Shown here in pieces: positions 17,807 to 27,512 of a stretch of 64,000 bases of DNA (within the stretch, counting starts at the first letter, position 1; the number at the start of each line of letters is the position of its first letter). Location of the stretch: the NCBI RefSeq assembly GCF_014192225.1, contig NZ_JACHXS010000002.1, positions 186,001-250,000 on the forward strand, read 5' to 3'. The notes under the pieces were generated by a model. That model was not told the DNA's origin, ran no database searches, and saw only the letters and a program-made list of their open reading frames with translations. A program made the translations under genes and the position numbers. This stretch comes from Pseudoduganella umbonata. Its GTDB lineage: Bacteria > Pseudomonadota > Gammaproteobacteria > Burkholderiales > Burkholderiaceae_D.

Positions 17807-17902
17807 CGGCAGTTCGTCGGCGGAGCAGAGCAGGGAAGAGTAGCCGGCTATTGTACCGCGCACGTCCGGCTCAATCCCCGGCCGGCGCAGGCCGATCCCC
17901 GC

Positions 17903-19144
17903 TCAGTGCCCGCCTATCAACAGCGAAATCGTGTACAGCAGCACACCCACGACACCGCCGACCAGCGTGCCGTTGATGCGGATGAACTGCAGGTCGCTGC
18001 CCACGTGCAGCTCCAGCTTCTGCGAAATCGTCTCGGCATCCCACTTGTCGATGACCTTCTGCACCACGGCCACGATCAGGCTGCGCCGCTGGACGATCGC
18101 CTCGGCGGCGAAGCTTTTCAGCCAGTCGTTCAGTTTCGTCCGCACCGCCTGGTTCTGGGCCAGTGCGGTGCTGAAGATGCGCAGCGCGCCTTGCGTGCGC
18201 AGCAGCAGGCGCGATTCGGGCGATTCGCTGGCGGCCAGCAGCCGGGTGCGCAATTCGGTCCACACGCTCGAGACGTATTCGCGGAACAGCGGGTGCGTCA
18301 GGCCGCGGGCCAGCAGCCCGCGCAGCTTTGCTTCGTATTCGGGCGACTCTTCCAGCTTGGCGATCAGCTCGGTGACCGCCGTGTGGAAGCGCTCGCGCCA
18401 TTCGCCCTGTTCGTCGGCCATGTCGTCGAGAATGCTCTGGATGCCGTCCATCAGCCGTTCGTAGAACTTCTCGTCGACCATCTTCGGGATCCATTTCGGA
18501 CTGTGGTCGTGCACCTTCTGGCGGATGTAGGCGCGGTTCTCTTCCAGCGCGCTGGCGACGAGGCCGAGCACCTTCTGCAGCAGCCGCACGTGCTGGCCGT
18601 TCGCCACCAGTACCGACAGGACCTGCCCGGCCAGCGGCGCCAGCTTCACGTCCTTCAGGCTCGACGCCAGCGTGCCGCCCACGAACGTGGCCGCATCGCG
18701 GTCTTCGATCATGTTCAGCACAGCGGGAATGGTGCCGACGATGCGCTCGGCCACCGCGCGGTTGTTGGCGTCGTCCGCCAGCCAGCGCGCGCAGATGCCG
18801 GACAGGTCGACGTCCTTCAGCTCGTTACGCACCACTTCGGGCGTAATGAAGTTATGTTCGAGGAATTCGGCGATATTGGCGCCGATCCTGTCCTTGTTGC
18901 GGGGGATGATCGCGGTATGGGGGATCGGCAGGCCGAGCGGGTGGCGGAACAGCGCGGTGACGGCGAACCAGTCGGCCAGGCCGCCCACCATCGCCGCCTC
19001 GGCAAACGCGGCCACGAAGCCCAGCCAGGGGTAGTCGGACTGGAACAGCCGGGCGGCGAGGAACACGCCGGCCATCGCGGCAAGCAGGCAGGTGGCGATG
19101 CGGCGGATGCGCCGCAGCCGTCTGAGTGGATCCCTGGACGGCAA
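17903..19144 (-). CDS. DUF445 (YjiN-like) membrane protein
   Basis: A 413-residue protein starting at TTG after CCGGAGAACAGTC. An N-terminal hydrophobic segment (IATCLLAAMAGVFLAARL) precedes the hallmark AAMVGGLADWFAVTALFRHPLGLPIPHTAIIP. Long charged helices follow (a probable coiled coil), and a C-terminal membrane helix (VVGVLLYTISLLIGG) ends the protein, as in DUF445/YjiN proteins. The biochemical role is unknown. It precedes the YkgJ-like gene on the same strand. Confidence 0.9.
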   Translation of the reverse strand: MPSRDPLRRLRRIRRIATCLLAAMAGVFLAARLFQSDYPWLGFVAAFAEAAMVGGLADWFAVTALFRHPLGLPIPHTAIIPRNKDRIGANIAEFLEHNFITPEVVRNELKDVDLSGICARWLADDANNRAVAERIVGTIPAVLNMIEDRDAATFVGGTLASSLKDVKLAPLAGQVLSVLVANGQHVRLLQKVLGLVASALEENRAYIRQKVHDHSPKWIPKMVDEKFYERLMDGIQSILDDMADEQGEWRERFHTAVTELIAKLEESPEYEAKLRGLLARGLTHPLFREYVSSVWTELRTRLLAASESPESRLLLRTQGALRIFSTALAQNQAVRTKLNDWLKSFAAEAIVQRRSLIVAVVQKVIDKWDAETISQKLELHVGSDLQFIRINGTLVGGVVGVLLYTISLLIGGH

Positions 19145-19275
19145 GACTGTTCTCCGGAAAAAGTAGGTAGCCCGATGATACGTCGACGCGACGGGACAAT
19201 ACCGTTCGGTACGTCACGATGGGGCGGCCTGGATTAGCATGAAGGCCCATACCCGAGGCGAGACAGGAGGCGAGC

Positions 19276-19497
19276 ATGGATCGTGAACGACCGAAAGCCG
19301 GCGACGCGGTGCGGCCGATCGGCTGGCACCAGCAGATGATCGTCATCGCGGTGCGCGGCGACGCCATCGTCTGCCGCTGGAACGATGACGACGGCGAACA
19401 CGAGCAGGAATTCCCGTCCGGCCAGCTGGAAACGGTACGCCGCGGCGCCGATTTTCCCGCCAATCCACAGCGCAGCCGGATCACGCATCGGCCGTAG
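19276..19497 (+). CDS. YodC-like (DUF2158) small protein
   Basis: A 73-residue protein with a strong ACAGGAGGCGAGC ribosome site. AGDAVRPIGWHQQMIV and IVCRWNDDDGEHEQEFPSGQLETV fit the short beta-barrel pattern of YodC-family proteins (xGDxVxLKSGGPxMxV.. CxWFD.. FxxxxLE). The function is unknown. It is a monocistronic gene between DUF445 (divergent) and the TetR regulator. Confidence 0.65.
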   Translation: MDRERPKAGDAVRPIGWHQQMIVIAVRGDAIVCRWNDDDGEHEQEFPSGQLETVRRGADFPANPQRSRITHRP

Positions 19498-19522
19498 GGC
19501 CGCCACGATGGTTGCCGCATCC

Positions 19523-19551
19523 TTGACGTTGCCATAGTGCAGGTCTAGAAT
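19523..19551 (+). promoter_or_regulatory. sigma70 promoter of the TetR regulator
   Basis: TTGACG at 19523-19528 and TAGAAT at 19546-19551 are spaced by 17 nt, leaving a leader of about 125 nt. The first part of the leader, after TTTAATGACC, contains GTAAGTAAGTAG, which could be half of an autoregulatory TetR operator. Confidence 0.65.
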
Positions 19552-19684
19552 TTAATGACCCGTAAGTAAGTAGCAACCCGGTAACAATCCGCCTGCAACC
19601 AGGTAGCAGGCAGATCATCGATAAGTGGCACCAACGAGTCATCGGGCAGCACGTCCTCACACAAGCCGTCATTTTCCGCCTCAT

Positions 19685-20317
19685 ATGCCATCCGACACGA
19701 AACCGCGCTGGGAGCGCCGCAAAGACGCCCGGCCGCAGGAGCTGCTGGCCGCCGCGCTGGACCTGTTCGTGGACCGCGGCTATGCCGCCACCCGCCTGGA
19801 AGACGTGGCCCGCCGCGCCGGCGTGTCGAAAGGCACGCTGTACCTTTATTTCGACAACAAGGAAGAGCTGTTCAAGGCGGTCGTGCGCCAGAACATCGTG
19901 GAAGTGATCGGCAAGGCGGAAAGCGACGTTGCCGCCGCCGACAGCACCTCCTGTACCGACCTGCTGCGCGCCATGCTGCGGCGCTGGTGGGCCGATGTCG
20001 CTTCCACGCGTGCGTCGGGGCTGGCCAAGCTGATGGTTGCCGAAGCCGGTAATTTTCCTGAAATAGCCCGTTTTTATAATGAGGAAGTGATCGAGCGCGG
20101 CTCCGCGCTGATCACCTCGATCGTCCAGCGCGGCGTGGAGCGGGGCGAGTTCGTGCCGGTCGATGCCGTCGTGATGACGCGCGTGCTGACGGCGCCCGTC
20201 ACGATGCTGATGCTGTGGGCGCACAGTTTCGAACCGTGCTGCGGCGGCGTCGACGCCGAAGCGTTCATGGAAACGTACCTGGGCCTGGTCGAGCGCGGCA
20301 TGGCGCGGCCTGCCTGA
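19685..20317 (+). CDS. TetR/AcrR-family transcriptional regulator
   Basis: A 210-residue regulator. The N-terminal helix-turn-helix reads LLAAALDLFVDRGYAATRLEDVARRAGVSKGTLYLYFDNKEELF, a textbook TetR DNA-binding domain; the C-terminal part (ARFYNEEVIERGSALITSIVQRGVERGEF) matches the TetR_C domain common in regulators beside TolC-type efflux systems. The start MPSDTKPRWERRK was chosen over the GTG at 19625. pcm, rhodanese and tolC follow on the same strand; control of tolC or of a remote efflux pump is likely but inferred. Confidence 0.92.
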   Translation: MPSDTKPRWERRKDARPQELLAAALDLFVDRGYAATRLEDVARRAGVSKGTLYLYFDNKEELFKAVVRQNIVEVIGKAESDVAAADSTSCTDLLRAMLRRWWADVASTRASGLAKLMVAEAGNFPEIARFYNEEVIERGSALITSIVQRGVERGEFVPVDAVVMTRVLTAPVTMLMLWAHSFEPCCGGVDAEAFMETYLGLVERGMARPA

Positions 20318-20463
20318 AATGGCAATGTTTTCGTAGCTTCAGCCCCGCGAAACTGCAGACTGTCGCAATTTCCTGCCTTATACCGTCGTTATCGTTAATA
20401 TCCCGTCCAGACCAGTTCAACGATAAAATGACGGATTCTTATTCCTTCACCAAAGTCTAAAAG

Positions 20464-21117
20464 ATGAATATCGAACAAGCCCGATTCAACATGATCGAAC
20501 AGCAGATTCGCCCCTGGGACGTGCTGGATACCGATATCCTCGATCTGTTGATGGTCGTTAAACGCGAGAATTTCGTACCGGAAGCCTACAGGAAGCTGGC
20601 TTTCGTCGACACGTCGATTCCGCTGCCGGGCGGTTCGGCAATGCTGAACCCGAAGATCGAAGCGCGTATCGCCCAGGACGTGCACGTGAAGAAGCATGAG
20701 AACGTGCTGCTGGTCGGCGCCGGCAGCGGCTACCTGACCGCTCTGCTGGCGCACCGCGCCCGCCACGTGACGGCCGTGGAAATCGACCCGGCCCTGAAGG
20801 ACATGGCGCAGAAAAACCTGGCTGCGAACGGCATCACCAACGTGACCGTGGAGCTGGGCAACGGCGCCCAGGGCTGGAGCAACGGCGCACCGTTCGACGT
20901 GATCGTGTTTGCCGGCGCGCTGCCGGTGCTGCCGGAAACGGTGCTGCAGCAGGTCAAGCCCGAGGGCCGCATCCTGGCGATCATCGGCGAATCGCCGGCC
21001 ATGTCCGCGCACCTGATCACCCGCACCGGCGAGTCCAGCTACGACACGAAGAAGCTGTTTGAAACCGACGTGAAGCCGCTGCAGTCCGCGCTCACGCCAT
21101 CGCATTTCACGTTCTGA
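20464..21117 (+). CDS. protein-L-isoaspartate O-methyltransferase family protein
   Basis: A 217-residue SAM-dependent methyltransferase of the Pcm family. FNMIEQQIRPWDVL opens the protein, NFVPEAYRKLAFVD follows, and the SAM site is VLLVGAGSGYLTALLA with acidic HVTAVEIDP. True Pcm enzymes methylate damaged isoaspartyl residues. In betaproteobacteria this paralogue commonly precedes a rhodanese and TolC (family knowledge), as here, and may have a different substrate. The ribosome site before ATG is weak. It is first in a cluster with rhodanese 9 nt downstream. Confidence 0.88.
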   Translation: MNIEQARFNMIEQQIRPWDVLDTDILDLLMVVKRENFVPEAYRKLAFVDTSIPLPGGSAMLNPKIEARIAQDVHVKKHENVLLVGAGSGYLTALLAHRARHVTAVEIDPALKDMAQKNLAANGITNVTVELGNGAQGWSNGAPFDVIVFAGALPVLPETVLQQVKPEGRILAIIGESPAMSAHLITRTGESSYDTKKLFETDVKPLQSALTPSHFTF

Positions 21118-21126
21118 AAGCCGGCA

Positions 21127-21450
21127 ATGCAACAGATCACCGCTCCGGAACTGGCCGCCTGGCTGGCCGATGAAAAGCGCGCGCGCCCGTTCCTGCTGGA
21201 CGTGCGCGAGAACTGGGAATTCGACACCTGCCATATCGAAGGTGCGACCCTGATGCCGATGCAGACCATCCCGGCCCGCATCGACGACCTGGACGAAGAC
21301 GCGGAAATCGTCTGCATCTGCCACCACGGTGCGCGCAGCCTGCAGGTCGCGGCGTTCCTGGAGCGGCATGGCTTTGCAAAGGTGACGAACCTGACGGGTG
21401 GTGTGCACGCCTGGGCGCTGCAGGTGGATGAATCGATGCCGAAGTACTGA
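21127..21450 (+). CDS. rhodanese-like sulfurtransferase
   Basis: A 107-residue single-domain rhodanese: LLDVRENWEFDTCHIEGATLMPM is the family N-motif, and the active-site loop CHHGAR places the persulfide-carrying cysteine at C65, with the C-terminal GGVHAWAL motif. Sulfur transfer from thiosulfate or protein persulfides is the family reaction; the real partner is unknown. It is co-oriented with and 9 nt from the Pcm-like gene, and tolC follows after 146 nt. Confidence 0.92.
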   Translation: MQQITAPELAAWLADEKRARPFLLDVRENWEFDTCHIEGATLMPMQTIPARIDDLDEDAEIVCICHHGARSLQVAAFLERHGFAKVTNLTGGVHAWALQVDESMPKY

Positions 21451-21493
21451 AAAGTACTGTGAGCATCGGGATCGGCGGCCGGGCAAAGCATCA

Positions 21494-21540
21494 AGGCCAA
21501 CAAAAGCACTCAGGCCAACAAAAGCATTCAGGCCAACAGC
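21494..21540 (+). repeat. 18-bp tandem repeat before tolC
   Basis: AGGCCAACAAAAGCACTC, a one-base variant of it, and a partial third copy follow one another, 57 to 103 nt before the tolC start codon, where they could affect spacing between promoter and gene. Confidence 0.85.
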
Positions 21541-21596
21541 AGCACGGCCACTACAAGACTGTTACGACTAGACTTTTGACCACGCGGAGAATGTAA

Positions 21597-22904
21597 ATGC
21601 AGAGACCCCTTATCGCCGTGCTGATCGCCAGCGCATTGACGCTTACCGGACAGGCACAGGCGGCCGATCTTATCCAAGTCTACCAGCAGGCGCTGGCGAA
21701 CGACGCCACATTCGCCGGCGCGCGCAATACGCTGACGGCTGGCCAGGAGCGGATCACCCAGGGGCGTTCTCAGCTGTTGCCTGCCGTGGCGCTGCAAGGC
21801 ACCCACGCGCGCATTTACGACAGGGTCACGCCGCCCGGCGGCATCAAGGTCGAGAACGACTCGCACCAGAACATCTACACGCTGTCGCTGTCGCAGCCGC
21901 TGTTCGACTACGCAGCATGGCAGGCATACGAACAGAGCAAGCTGTCGCAGGCGTTTGCCGAAGTGCAGTTCGCCCAGGTGCAGCAGGACCTGATCCTGCG
22001 CGTGGCCCAGGCGTATTTCGACGTGCTGACGGCGCAGGACAACCTGGCGTCGATCCAGGCGCAGAAGTCCGCCACCACCGAGCAGCTGGCATCGGCCAAG
22101 CGCAACTTCGAGGTCGGTACGCAGACGATTACCGACACACACGAAGCGCAGGCCGCCTATGACCTGGTGGTGGCGCAGGAATTCGCCGCCATCAATTCGC
22201 TGGAAGTGGCGCGCACCGCGCTGCAGCAGATCATCGGTACCGCGCCGGCGGCGGTTTCCACGCTGCGCGCCGGTGTCACGATCGCCCCGCCGCAGCCGGC
22301 CAATATCGAGCCCTGGATCTCGGCCGCCGAAGCGGACAACTTCAACGTGGCGGCGCAGCGGCTGAACGTGGAAATCGCCAAGCGCGAGATCGCCCGAAGC
22401 CGTGCCGGCCACCTGCCGACGGTGGACCTGACGGCGAATTCGAACCGCACCAGCCAGCCTTCGCTAGGCATCAACCGCGGCAATTCCATCGGCGTGACGT
22501 GGACCGTGCCGATCTTTAACGGCTTTGCCGTCACCAGCAAGGTGCGCGAAACCATTGCGCTGGAAGAGCGCGCGCGCAACGACCTGGAAGTGAACCGGCG
22601 CGCCGCCGCGCAAAGCGCCCGGCAGGCCTTCCTGGGCGTGAACAGCGGCCTGGCGCAGGTCAAGGCGCTGGAAGCGGCGGAAGTGTCGAGCCAGTCCGCG
22701 CTGGAGTCGAACAAGCTGGGTTACCAGGTGGGCGTGCGGATCAATATCGACGTGCTGAATGCGCAGCGCCAGCTGTACTCGACGCAGCGCGACCTGTCGA
22801 AAGCACGCTACGACACGATCATGAACGGCCTGCGGCTGAAGGCGGCGGCAGGCACGCTGAAGCCCGATGACCTGGTGCCGGTCAACGCGCTGCTGACGAA
22901 CTGA
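21597..22904 (+). CDS. tolC: TolC-family outer-membrane efflux channel
   Basis: A 435-residue exported protein: signal peptide LIAVLIASALTLTGQAQA, then ADLIQVYQQALANDATFAGAR typical of TolC. Two internal repeats of long coiled-coil helices and strand regions follow (LSLSQPLFDYAAWQAYEQSK; VTWTVPIFNGFAVTSKVRE), with a C-terminal DVLNAQRQLYSTQRDLSKARYD. Trimers form the outer-membrane exit duct for tripartite pumps and type I secretion. The ATG follows GCGGAGAATGTAA. It ends before a strong terminator that converges with gloA. Confidence 0.94.
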   Translation: MQRPLIAVLIASALTLTGQAQAADLIQVYQQALANDATFAGARNTLTAGQERITQGRSQLLPAVALQGTHARIYDRVTPPGGIKVENDSHQNIYTLSLSQPLFDYAAWQAYEQSKLSQAFAEVQFAQVQQDLILRVAQAYFDVLTAQDNLASIQAQKSATTEQLASAKRNFEVGTQTITDTHEAQAAYDLVVAQEFAAINSLEVARTALQQIIGTAPAAVSTLRAGVTIAPPQPANIEPWISAAEADNFNVAAQRLNVEIAKREIARSRAGHLPTVDLTANSNRTSQPSLGINRGNSIGVTWTVPIFNGFAVTSKVRETIALEERARNDLEVNRRAAAQSARQAFLGVNSGLAQVKALEAAEVSSQSALESNKLGYQVGVRINIDVLNAQRQLYSTQRDLSKARYDTIMNGLRLKAAAGTLKPDDLVPVNALLTN

Positions 22905-22923
22905 CCGTCGCTCCAGCCCCAAA

Positions 22924-22962
22924 AAAAACGCCGGCCCGTGCATTGCACGGCCGGCGTTTTTC
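22924..22962. terminator. bidirectional terminator between tolC and gloA
   Basis: CGCCGGCC pairs with GGCCGGCG around a GTGCA/TGCAC inner stem. The hairpin is flanked by an A-run on the left and a T-run on the right, so it can end transcription from either side. Confidence 0.9.
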
Positions 22963-22979
22963 ATGCGGGCGCAGAACCG

Positions 22980-23390
22980 TTACCGCAGTCCGCCACCCTC
23001 GCCATCGAATGAACGCTCGATCAGCTCGACCTTGTAGCCGTCCGGGTCCGTGATGAATGCGATCACCGTCGTGCCGCCCTTGACCGGGCCCGGCTCGCGC
23101 GTCACGTTGCCGCCGCTGGCCTTCGCGGCATTGCATGCCTCGACGATGTTGTCGGTGGAGATGGCGATGTGGCCGTAGGCATTGCCAAGGTCATAGCTGT
23201 CGACGCCGTAGTTGTATGTCAGCTCCAGTTCGGCGTGATCCGGATTGGTGCCGTAGCCTACGAAGGCCAGCGTGTACTTGTATTCCGGATTGTCGCTGGT
23301 GCGCAGCAGTTTCATGCCGAGCACCTTGGTATAGAAGTCGATGGAGCGCTGCAGGTCACCGACCCGCAGCATGGTGTGCAGGATGCGCAT
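22980..23390 (-). CDS. gloA: lactoylglutathione lyase (glyoxalase I)
   Basis: A 136-residue enzyme isomerising the methylglyoxal-glutathione adduct to S-lactoylglutathione. It begins [30 protein letters not shown] with metal ligand H5, has [22 protein letters not shown] (ligands E and H) and ends [12 protein letters not shown], the glyoxalase I pattern with the nickel-type short length. The start was fixed at MRILH, the family start; a longer frame runs into the neighbouring gene. It is convergent with tolC. Confidence 0.96.
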   Translation of the reverse strand: MRILHTMLRVGDLQRSIDFYTKVLGMKLLRTSDNPEYKYTLAFVGYGTNPDHAELELTYNYGVDSYDLGNAYGHIAISTDNIVEACNAAKASGGNVTREPGPVKGGTTVIAFITDPDGYKVELIERSFDGEGGGLR

Positions 23391-23437
23391 GCCGTTCTTC
23401 CTTGTTGCGAAAAACTGCGATTGTAGGGGTTTTCGCG

Positions 23438-23477
23438 GATCCGCGCCGATCTGCACCGATCCGCGCCGATGTCCGCC
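23438..23477. repeat. 20-bp direct repeat upstream of gloA
   Basis: GATCCGCGCCGAT occurs twice with a 20-nt period in the gap between gloA and the sorbosone-dehydrogenase-like gene. Confidence 0.7.
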
Positions 23478-23499
23478 GACGATTGCCGAAGGGCCGCCC

Positions 23500-24804
23500 C
23501 TATTTCCCGGCCGGCGCCACGCGCCAGATCGTGTTGCCCACGTCGTCCGCCACCAGCAGCGCGCCATCGCTTGCCACGGCCACGCCGACCGGACGGCCCT
23601 TCGCCCGCTCGTCCTTGCTGAGGAAGCCGGTCAGGATGTCCTGCGGCGGGCCGGATGGCTTGCCGTCCGCGAACGGCACGAACACCACCTTGTAGCCGCT
23701 GTGCGGCTTGCGGTTCCACGAGCCATGCTGGCCGATGAAGGCGCCGCCGTGGTAGCTGGCCGGGAACAGCTTGCCGGTGTAGAACTCCAGGCCCAGCGAC
23801 GCCGTATGGCCGCCCAGCGCGTAATCGGGCACGATGGCCTTTGCCACCAGGTCCGGCCGCTGGTCCTTGACGCGGGTATCGACGTGCTGGCCGAACCAGC
23901 TGTAGGGCCAGCCGTAGAAGCCGCCATCCTGCACCGACGTCAGGTAGTCGGGCACCAGGTCGTTGCCCAGTTCGTCGCGTTCGTTGACGACGGTCCACAG
24001 CGTTTTCGTCTTCGGTTCCCACGCCATGCCGTTCGGATTGCGCAGGCCCGTGGCGAACAGCCGCGACTTGCCGGTGGCGCGTTCCAGCTGCCAGATGGCG
24101 GCCCGGCCTTCCTCCTTGTCGATGCCGTTCTCCGCCACGTTCGAGTTCGAACCCACCGTCATGTACAGGAACTTGCCGTCCGGGCTGGCGGTGATGTTCT
24201 TCGTCCAGTGGTGGTTCAGCGGGCCGGCCGGCAGGCTCATCAACTTCACGCCGCTGGCGCCGATCGACGTCTTGCCTTCGTCGTAGGGGAAGCGCATCAC
24301 GGCATCAGAGTTCGCCACGTAGAAGTCCTTGTTCACCAGTACCATGCCGAACGGCGAATTCAGGTTCTTCAGGAAGACGTGGCGCTGCTGAGCGACGCCG
24401 TTCGCATCGACGCCGCGCAGCAGCGTGATGCGGTTGGCCGGTGGCGTGACGGCACCGGCCTTCTTCTGCATGTGCTTCATGATCGCGCCCCTGACGCCCT
24501 TGCTGTCCTCGGGCTTCGGCGGGGCATTGGTTTCGGCCACCAGCACGTCGCCATTCGGCAGCACGTAGAGCCAGCGCGGATGGTCCAGGTTGCGGGCATA
24601 GGCCGTGACCGTGAAGCCGGCCGCGGCCACCGGTTTCTCGTCGCCTTGCCACACGTCCGTCGGCGCCACGTTCACGGTCGGGATCAGCGATTTTTCCGGT
24701 GCCGGCAGCTGCGGATTCGGACCCCAGCCGGCGGGATACTGCGTGGTCTGGGCCAGCGCGGCGCCGCTGGCGAGCAGGGCGCCGAGGACGATGATCGGTT
24801 TCAT
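23500..24804 (-). CDS. exported L-sorbosone dehydrogenase-like beta-propeller protein
   Basis: A 434-residue protein with a signal peptide ([16 protein letters not shown]). It has repeated propeller blades: [88 protein letters not shown] and [16 protein letters not shown]. These match the sorbosone-dehydrogenase / PQQ-type soluble glucose dehydrogenase group, which oxidises sugars or aldehydes in the periplasm. Whether it binds PQQ cannot be read here, and no PQQ genes are in the window. It lies upstream of gloA on the same strand with a 109-nt gap. Confidence 0.85.
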   Translation of the reverse strand: MKPIIVLGALLASGAALAQTTQYPAGWGPNPQLPAPEKSLIPTVNVAPTDVWQGDEKPVAAAGFTVTAYARNLDHPRWLYVLPNGDVLVAETNAPPKPEDSKGVRGAIMKHMQKKAGAVTPPANRITLLRGVDANGVAQQRHVFLKNLNSPFGMVLVNKDFYVANSDAVMRFPYDEGKTSIGASGVKLMSLPAGPLNHHWTKNITASPDGKFLYMTVGSNSNVAENGIDKEEGRAAIWQLERATGKSRLFATGLRNPNGMAWEPKTKTLWTVVNERDELGNDLVPDYLTSVQDGGFYGWPYSWFGQHVDTRVKDQRPDLVAKAIVPDYALGGHTASLGLEFYTGKLFPASYHGGAFIGQHGSWNRKPHSGYKVVFVPFADGKPSGPPQDILTGFLSKDERAKGRPVGVAVASDGALLVADDVGNTIWRVAPAGK

Positions 24805-24844
24805 GGGGGCTTATGGGCGTGGGTAGGGCGGTCGCGCCTGATCG

Positions 24845-25150
24845 TCAGTCGCGCTTGATGACCGGCAGCGGGTCGGCTTCCGCCGATTCGCCGGGCGGTA
24901 CCGGCTTCTGGATACCCGCATCGCGCCCGTACTCGTCGGTGTCGACCAGGCCCTGTTCGATGTCGCGCCCGGCCTGCTCGATGCGCGTGCGCTCCTTCTG
25001 GTGCTGGACGCCCTCGGGCGACTCGTCGCGCTCGTGGGGCAGGCGCTTGCCGGCATCGTCCTCGATGTGCACGTTGGTGTTGACCTGGCGGTCTTTCGTA
25101 TTCGGTTCTCTCGTATTGCTCGTATTGCTCGTATCGCTCGTATCGCTCAT
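24845..25150 (-). CDS. hydrophilic hypothetical protein, 101 aa
   Basis: A low-complexity, very hydrophilic protein with no hydrophobic core: an N-terminal SDT/SNT repeat, then HIEDDAGKRLPHERDESPEG and QAGRDIEQGLVDTDEYGRDAG. The composition is like small stress-related proteins found in soil betaproteobacteria, but no family is named. The ATG is 9 nt after a GGAG. Its first codons are four 9-bp DNA repeats. It is divergent from the DUF3667 gene. Confidence 0.55.
   Translation of the reverse strand: MSDTSDTSNTSNTREPNTKDRQVNTNVHIEDDAGKRLPHERDESPEGVQHQKERTRIEQAGRDIEQGLVDTDEYGRDAGIQKPVPPGESAEADPLPVIKRD
25112..25147 (-). repeat. 9-bp in-frame tandem repeat
   Basis: Four copies of CGTAT(T/C)GCT on the plus strand encode the SDT/SNT units at the start of the 24845-25150 gene. 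Confidence 0.8.
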
Positions 25151-25231
25151 GATGCAATTCTCCAATTTCTTAACTGAATCTCATCTTATCGGCAACTTTC
25201 AATCACGGTCGCCCGCTTGGAGTGTTGCAAT

Positions 25232-26272
<1,041 letters not shown>

Positions 26273-26274
26273 TC

Positions 26275-26303
26275 TTGCACAACTGACCAGCGCCCCTTAT
26301 ACT
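26275..26303 (+). promoter_or_regulatory. sigma70 promoter of nadK-recN
   Basis: TTGCAC at 26275-26280 and TATACT at 26298-26303 are spaced 17 nt. The -10 overlaps the LexA box that begins at 26300. Confidence 0.8.
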
Positions 26304-26319
26304 GTTTAAATATACAGTA
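26300..26319. promoter_or_regulatory. LexA (SOS) box upstream of nadK-recN
   Basis: TACTGTTTAAATATACAGTA is a near-ideal LexA site: CTG-N10-CAG with AT-only spacer and perfect TACTGT/ACAGTA half-sites. It sits on the -10 element. recN is a classic SOS gene, so damage-inducible expression of nadK-recN is expected. Confidence 0.88.
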
Positions 26320-26589
26320 ATCGCGAGCCCGGTTCGGCTGCGCGGATGGTGCTGCATGGCGAAATGGCGGCGAAATGAGTTACCCTTCGCCGTGCACGTA
26401 TTTTGCATGACAATCGCCTGCAAAAATGATTGCCTGCGAATTGATTGCCTGCAATTAATGCCTGCAATCGATGCCTGCAATGATGCTTGCAATCGATGCC
26501 TGCAATTAATGCCTGCAATTAATGCCTGCAATTGATGCCTGCAAAATGATTGCCGCAAGATGACCAATTCCGCCGTCAAAGAGCTCCTT
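26320..26589. repeat. nadK leader with GCCTGCAAT minisatellite
   Basis: The 317-nt gap before nadK holds the SOS promoter, then from 26407 to 26560 about eleven 12-15 bp units built on (A/G)ATGCCTGCAATT. Units vary in length and last bases, so it is an imperfect tandem array. No intrinsic terminator is obvious. A 42-codon cysteine-rich frame (26407-26535) stays open across the array but has no good ribosome site. Confidence 0.8.
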
Positions 26590-27489
26590 ATGCCCGCCAC
26601 CCCTGCCATGTACAACACGATCGCGCTGGTCGTCCGGCCCAATACGGCCGGCATCGAAGATTCCGTGCGCGATGTTCTCGGCTTCCTGCGCGAGGGCGGC
26701 TACAGCGTCGTGTTTGAAACCGACACGGCCGCCCACCTGAACATGCCCGAGATTCCCGCGATGAGCGCGCAGGGCATCGGCGAGAAATGCGATTGCGCGA
26801 TCGTGATGGGCGGCGACGGTACGATGCTGGGCATCGCCCGCCAGCTGGCGCCGTTCGAGGTGCCGCTGATCGGCATCAACCAGGGCCGGCTGGGCTTCAT
26901 GACCGATATCCCGCTGGAAGGCATGCTGCCCGTGCTGTCGCGCATCCTGGCCGGCACGCACAAGGCCGAGCGCCGCACCTTGCTGGAAGGGCGCGTGCTG
27001 CGCGACGGGAAGGCGATCCACGTCGGCCTGGCCGTCAACGACGTGGTCGTGGCGCGCGGCGCCGGCGCCGGCATGGTGGAGCTGCGCGTCGACGTCGACG
27101 ATCACTTCATGTACAACCAGCGCTCCGACGGGCTGATCGTTTCCACACCCACCGGGTCGACCGCCTATGCGCTGTCGGCCGGCGGGCCGCTGCTGCATCC
27201 CACGCTGGGCGGCATCGTGCTGGTGCCGATCGCGCCGCATGCGCTGTCGAACCGCCCGATCGTGCTGCCCGATTCGAGCGAGATCGTCATCGAGATCAAC
27301 CGGGGGCGCGACATCACGGTGAACTTCGACATGCAGACGTTCGCCAGCCTGATGCCGCAAGACCGCATCCATATCCGCCGTTCGCCGCACGCAATCACCT
27401 TCCTGCATCCGGAAGGCTGGAGCTACTACAACACGCTGCGCGAAAAACTGCACTGGAACGAGTATCCGTCCACGGACGGGAAAATCTAA
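26590..27489 (+). CDS. nadK: NAD kinase
   Basis: A 299-residue ATP-NAD kinase making NADP. Motifs: [17 protein letters not shown] (GGDG nucleotide loop), [11 protein letters not shown], and [20 protein letters not shown] (NAD-binding), all at usual spacing. The start was taken at [15 protein letters not shown]; an in-frame ATG at 26560 at the edge of the repeat array is possible. recN follows 23 nt later, so the two are co-transcribed. The operon promoter carries a LexA box, placing NADP supply under SOS control together with recombination repair. Confidence 0.95.
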   Translation: MPATPAMYNTIALVVRPNTAGIEDSVRDVLGFLREGGYSVVFETDTAAHLNMPEIPAMSAQGIGEKCDCAIVMGGDGTMLGIARQLAPFEVPLIGINQGRLGFMTDIPLEGMLPVLSRILAGTHKAERRTLLEGRVLRDGKAIHVGLAVNDVVVARGAGAGMVELRVDVDDHFMYNQRSDGLIVSTPTGSTAYALSAGGPLLHPTLGGIVLVPIAPHALSNRPIVLPDSSEIVIEINRGRDITVNFDMQTFASLMPQDRIHIRRSPHAITFLHPEGWSYYNTLREKLHWNEYPSTDGKI

Positions 27490-27512
27490 CAAGAAGGCCT
27501 TCTGCGAGAGCT

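Noticed and set aside
26306..26518. 70-codon minus-strand frame across the minisatellite
   Set aside because: Repeat-derived composition, no ribosome site, and it overlaps the LexA-controlled promoter.
26407..26560. CRISPR-like appearance of the repeat array
   Set aside because: Units are 12-15 bp, directly abutting and without spacers; no cas genes nearby.
26787..27512. Very long N-terminal extension of recN
   Set aside because: It is an out-of-frame reading of nadK; RecN proteins start at the MLRTLSIRDFV position.
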